64,000 nucleotides of DNA from assembly GCF_014905175.1 (NCBI RefSeq), contig NC_057788.1, positions 14,471,404 to 14,535,403 of the forward strand, written 5' to 3'. Position numbers and translations under genes: made by a program. Shown here piece by piece: positions 60,493 through 64,000 of the stretch. The notes beneath the pieces were generated by a model that was given only the letters and a program-made list of their open reading frames with translations, was not told where the DNA came from and searched no databases. The stretch is from Aphidius gifuensis. Taxonomy: Eukaryota; Arthropoda; Insecta; Hymenoptera; Braconidae. Position 1 is the first letter of the stretch; each line of letters opens with the position of its first letter.

Positions 60493-61048
60493 AATAAATT
60501 TTAGTTGTAACAATAATCATTGTAACGATAGAGAATGAAATAAATTTGTAGTCACGAATTTCGATATATATTCGATATATATATTAAGAAGAAATCAAAA
60601 TTCCCCCTGCAGGGAAGGCACAGTTGCTTCAGCAACTGTATGATCATTTTTTATTATCAATACAATATTTTTAAATATATACATTCTTGTAATATATGCA
60701 TATAAAATATTTTTTTCTTCTTTTTTATTCTTTTATAACGTATGAGTACTTTATTAGTTTTTTTTTCAATTATTAATTAACAATGAATATTGCATTTATT
60801 TTAACTCAAAAATTACGTATCGATTGTACTGAACAACAAACAAAAAAAATATATAAAATGAATATAAATTAATAATAAATAAATCAAATTTAAATTTAAA
60901 AAAAAAATGCTTATTTATACTTTGATTTAACATATATAATAAAGATGTTCTTTATTTATTTCGTACGTCTAAATCAAAATATAATTTACCATTATTTTTT
61001 TTAATTAAGCTGGATTTCAATTTAATTTTTATTCATTTTATATATTTT

Positions 61049-62786
61049 TTTCGGCCTCCCCCTATCGGAATGACCTCATACTCGCCCTGTATTTGTGGCG
61101 CAAAGTGACTGTTTGCGGCCCTCTTAGTAACTACTGATAAACTTGTGTTTCCCGCCCTCTCATTGCAGCACTAGGGCGACAAACGTGTTTCTCGCCCGCT
61201 ATCACATTGAAAAGAGCAAAATGTCAGTGTGTGTGTGTGCGCGCAGTGAACCTGTCGACCTGTTGTGAACGAATATATAAAAAACAGTGCAAAGAAAGTG
61301 ATAATAAATTATTATAAACAAAAACTTTTGGGATAATTTTATTATTTTTTTGTTCTTATTATTCAGTTTTTATTTGTTTATTAATTTTGAAAATTAGAAG
61401 TAATTTTTTTTTATTAAGTGGAGTCACTGAAAAAAGTGTCATGAAAATTTTGTTTTTTTTTCTTATTCAGTTTTCATTTTTGTTTAGCTTCGTCATTGAG
61501 TAATAAAAATTTTGTGTTTTTTCTCATTATATTTTTTTTTCATCAATATTGTTGTGAACCACATGTAATAAAAAATATTAACAAGATTTTGTTCTTATTT
61601 TATTTTTTTAAACAAATACAATAAGTTGATAAGTTTTAAACATTACTCTGTTTTAGGCTAGATCACGGATTACAATTTCAAATAACATATGACTAACAAT
61701 TTTTGGTTTATATTTTTCTAAAATATTTTAAACAACGATTTAATTTATGTACTTTTAATAGCTTTTACAAACTCGAATATTATATACATGGTCAATATGC
61801 ATAGATTTTTAGTAAAAAATCACGTAACAAAAAAACCATAAACTCAAGTTTCTCTTTGGTACTATTATAACATATTTTTAAAACATTATTTGCAAGAATT
61901 AGAAAATCTCACATCTTCAAACAACTGCACTAACGTATTTTCGATACACAGAATGATCGTAAAATCGACAATAAAAAAGTAAATTTATAACTTTTAAAAT
62001 AAACTAAATTCATGAAAACGTCTTTGACTTTCCGGTCGTAAAATCTATATTTTTTGTTTACATTCGTATTTTTATATGTCACCCTTGGACCACACAAGGC
62101 CCAATTTATGTCTAAAAATCCACCACCGTACACCTAGTTTTTACCCTCTGAACTAATTTTGACCATTAAAACTAATTCTTTAACTAAGTATACACCCATT
62201 TTTTGACTTAACAATTTCAAACTGAGAAATCAGTTCAACACTCGTTTACGTAACATCTCTAATTAATATTGATTCGCGTACAACGGGATTTCTTTATACT
62301 TACAATATAAAATAGTAGTGTCTGTCCATGACAACACTTGTTAGAGTCAACTCAATATACAATATACAATACAATTAATTATAATTTTAGTGAAATAATA
62401 AAGTGAATATATTAATAGAATTTAAGCCACAGTGTTTGGATTTATTTAAAGTGTTATTCCTATTATTTCAATTTACAACCTATCCTCCACATCCTTTGAT
62501 AGCCCTGTATCAAACATAACTACAACCCTTTTGAAATTATCGTGGTTCATTATATTTTTTTTTCATCAATATGTTTTTAATTGTGTGCCATAATAATAAA
62601 AAAAATATTAACAATAATTTTGTCCTTATGTAATTTTTATTTCAACAAATTATTAATTTTTTTTTTTTAATAGACCCCCCCCCCCCACCGGGCTTTCAGC
62701 CCTGGACCCGGTTGGGATTTTCTTAATATAAATTTTATATTTTTATTTTTATTCGGTCATCCCGATAGGCCACGGCCAAAAAATTG
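61049..62786. mobile_element. Unassigned insertion inside the second GTCTCG copy
   Basis: It interrupts an otherwise collinear match to the first hAT copy at TATATATTTTTT|CGGCC. Its left edge (GGCCTCCCCCTATCGGAATG) and right edge (CATCCCGATAGGCCACGGCC) are roughly inverted. Around 62330-62510 there is LTR-like or promoter-like sequence (AATAAAGTGAATATATTAAT). A poly-C tract is followed by ACCGGGCTTTCAGCCCTGG at 62676. There is no intact coding frame, so the element type is unknown. Confidence 0.4.
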
Positions 62787-62931
62787 TATGTGTCGCCCTT
62801 GCATCACAATATACTATTGTTTGTTTATAGTTATTATATAGATGCAATATGTATAAGAACTCAATACTAAAAAAGGCACCACGAAAAAAGAAAACCAAAT
62901 TTGATATTATTGATGACACGGCGAGACTCTC

Positions 62932-63467
62932 AATTTTTCTAGACTCCATTATCTTAAATATCACTAATTATGGAATTTTTCAAAAGGGACCCTTTTTTTT
63001 TTCTTGAATTTTTTTTTACAAAATAAGGTACACAATACACGCATTTTAAGCATCGCAAAAATCTGGGCCCAGAAATATAAATATTTTTTTTTTATTTTTA
63101 AAAATTTTATTTACAGCGAAGAAAATTTTTGTTTTCAGCAAAAAACACTTTTGTTTTCAGAAAAAAAAATTTTTTTTTTTCATAATGGATATTTCATAAA
63201 TTTTCGTTTTCAAAAATTCAACTAAAACTAGATTATTGCTCGGTTAATTTTTAGTTTCTGCTTTTTTAGAAATTGTTTTTGCTAAAAATAAAATTTTCAA
63301 AAATCAAAATAAAATATTTATATTCCTGGGCCCAGATTTTTGCGATGCTTAAAATTATTCGTGTATTGTGCAACTTTTTTTGGAAAAAAAAATTCAGGAA
63401 AAAAAAGGGTCCCTTTTGAGAAATTCCATAATTAGTGATATTTAAGATAATGGAGTCTAGAAAAATT
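62932..63467. mobile_element. Foldback element, ~160-bp arms (AATTTTTCTAGACTCCATTA)
   Basis: The left arm AATTTTTCTAGACTCCATTA, through CATAATTATGG.., AAAAGGGACCCTTTTT and GCATCGCAAAAATCTGGGCC, is mirrored at about 63318-63467. The inner part is A/T runs. Confidence 0.8.
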
Positions 63468-64000
63468 AATGAAAAAATTCAAAAAAATTAGAGACTTAAT
63501 TTCAGCCGAAAATCAACCAAAAATAGCTCATCTTTACAAAATCGCAGGGGGTCAGGCAGATGACCCCGTGATTTGACTAAGAATGCCCCATATACAATAT
63601 ACATTATATGTATATAAAACACATTTTTAAACATGCCTGCAATTTGCCGCCAATCCTAAGCTTGGAAAAAATGTGAAGGGAAATGTTAAGGGAGGGGGTA
63701 TCCAAAACTAAAATAGGGGAAATCGCGATGAGAACGAACTTGGCTGCAATAGTACCGCCCCCAGGAACGAACTCGGATTTTTTTTTAGCCTTAATCCGGG
63801 TTGGGAACGAACTCGGTACCAGCCTCAAATGCAACAAAAAAAAATATTATTATTGATTACAGTAGTATTTTTTACGTAGAAATCAATGAGCATAATAATA
63901 ATCCGATATCTTCAATATTTTTTTAGATATTTAAAGTTGAAAATTAATGAAATCAGTTTTCTTCGAATTACAATCCGTCCTTATATAAATATCTCGATAT
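63468..64000. other. Gene-free end of window
   Basis: No gene seen. GAACGAACTYGG occurs three times (about 63733, 63764, 63806), partly overlapping a minus-strand open frame that shows no protein signature. Confidence 0.4.

Larger units (their letters stand above)
56995..60650. repeat. Giant palindrome with poly-C/G tracts
   Basis: The segment 57203-58895 is the near reverse complement of 58960-60648, centred near 58927: ATGATCATACAGTTGCTGAA and CCTTCTAATGGGTCATCTCC on the left reappear inverted on the right. In addition 56995-57200 is the inverse of 58740-58955 (TAGGGAATTTT..TTTCCTATTG, with poly-C at 57034 and poly-G at 58895). The word GAATATAAAGAAAAAAACGA with TAAATATGGGAAAATATCAG is repeated tandemly in the inner arms. 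Confidence 0.85.
56855..62930. mobile_element. Second GTCTCG hAT copy, blown apart by nested insertions
   Basis: The left end TAGAGATGCACACGAGACGA starts at 56855. Internal sequence of the first copy resumes at 60650-61048 (matching 55455-55835) and again at 62818-62930 (matching 55842-55970, TATAAGAACTCAATACTAAA). Between these pieces lie the palindrome (56995-60650) and an unrelated insertion (61049-62786). The right terminus is lost at the 62932 foldback. Confidence 0.7.

Overview
The window is AT-rich nuclear DNA from an animal, most likely an insect and plausibly a parasitoid-wasp-type hymenopteran. That lineage call rests on base composition, compact spliced genes and close resemblance of the proteins to insect orthologues; the sequence alone does not prove it. 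I see no prokaryotic signals, no CRISPR array and no viral genes.

Three protein-coding genes are well supported, with complete exon chains whose splice phases all agree. (1) 21439-22892 (+), seven coding exons, 321 aa: a VIP36/LMAN2-type L-type lectin cargo receptor ending in KRFY. (2) 26437-23657 (-), three coding exons, 861 aa: wolframin (WFS1), an ER membrane protein. It lies tail to tail with the lectin gene, about 0.76 kb stop to stop. (3) 47676-52081 (+), nine coding exons, 816 aa: a Stubble-like modular serine protease with a six-cysteine knot, a long Thr/Ser/Pro-rich stem and a complete trypsin-like catalytic domain. Weaker candidates are a two-exon gene at 38049-39011 (+, 74 aa), an exon pair at 40429-40723 (+), an exon on the minus strand near 39949-40060, and a short open frame downstream of Stubble (52720-53031).

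Almost everything else is repeats. Region 1-20700 is a dense patchwork of foldback (inverted-repeat) elements, MITEs, a ~121-bp tandem array (8411-9471) inside a ~4.4-kb imperfect palindrome, and several tRNA-derived modules. Region 26800-36540 holds more nested elements. Region 36540-47100 is relatively repeat-poor but has a ~600-bp AAT microsatellite. Region 53280-63470 is another nest, including a ~3.45-kb palindrome (57203-60648) whose arms carry decayed lysine-rich coding-like sequence.

The main discovery theme is a class I call 'word foldbacks'. Each element has terminal inverted repeats and an interior built largely from degenerate iterations of one short word specific to that element (for example TCTTGTCTTGG, GTCTCGTCTCG, AGTATCGATAC, AATACGGTATT). 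For six of them an exact 8-bp target-site duplication can be read directly, and two are supported by an unoccupied copy of the insertion site in this window. This makes them non-autonomous hAT-like transposons, in which the words may be expanded subterminal transposase-binding repeats. Other word foldbacks have TA or 3-bp duplications, so the same architecture seems to occur in several transposon superfamilies. Nested insertions allow a partial relative chronology.
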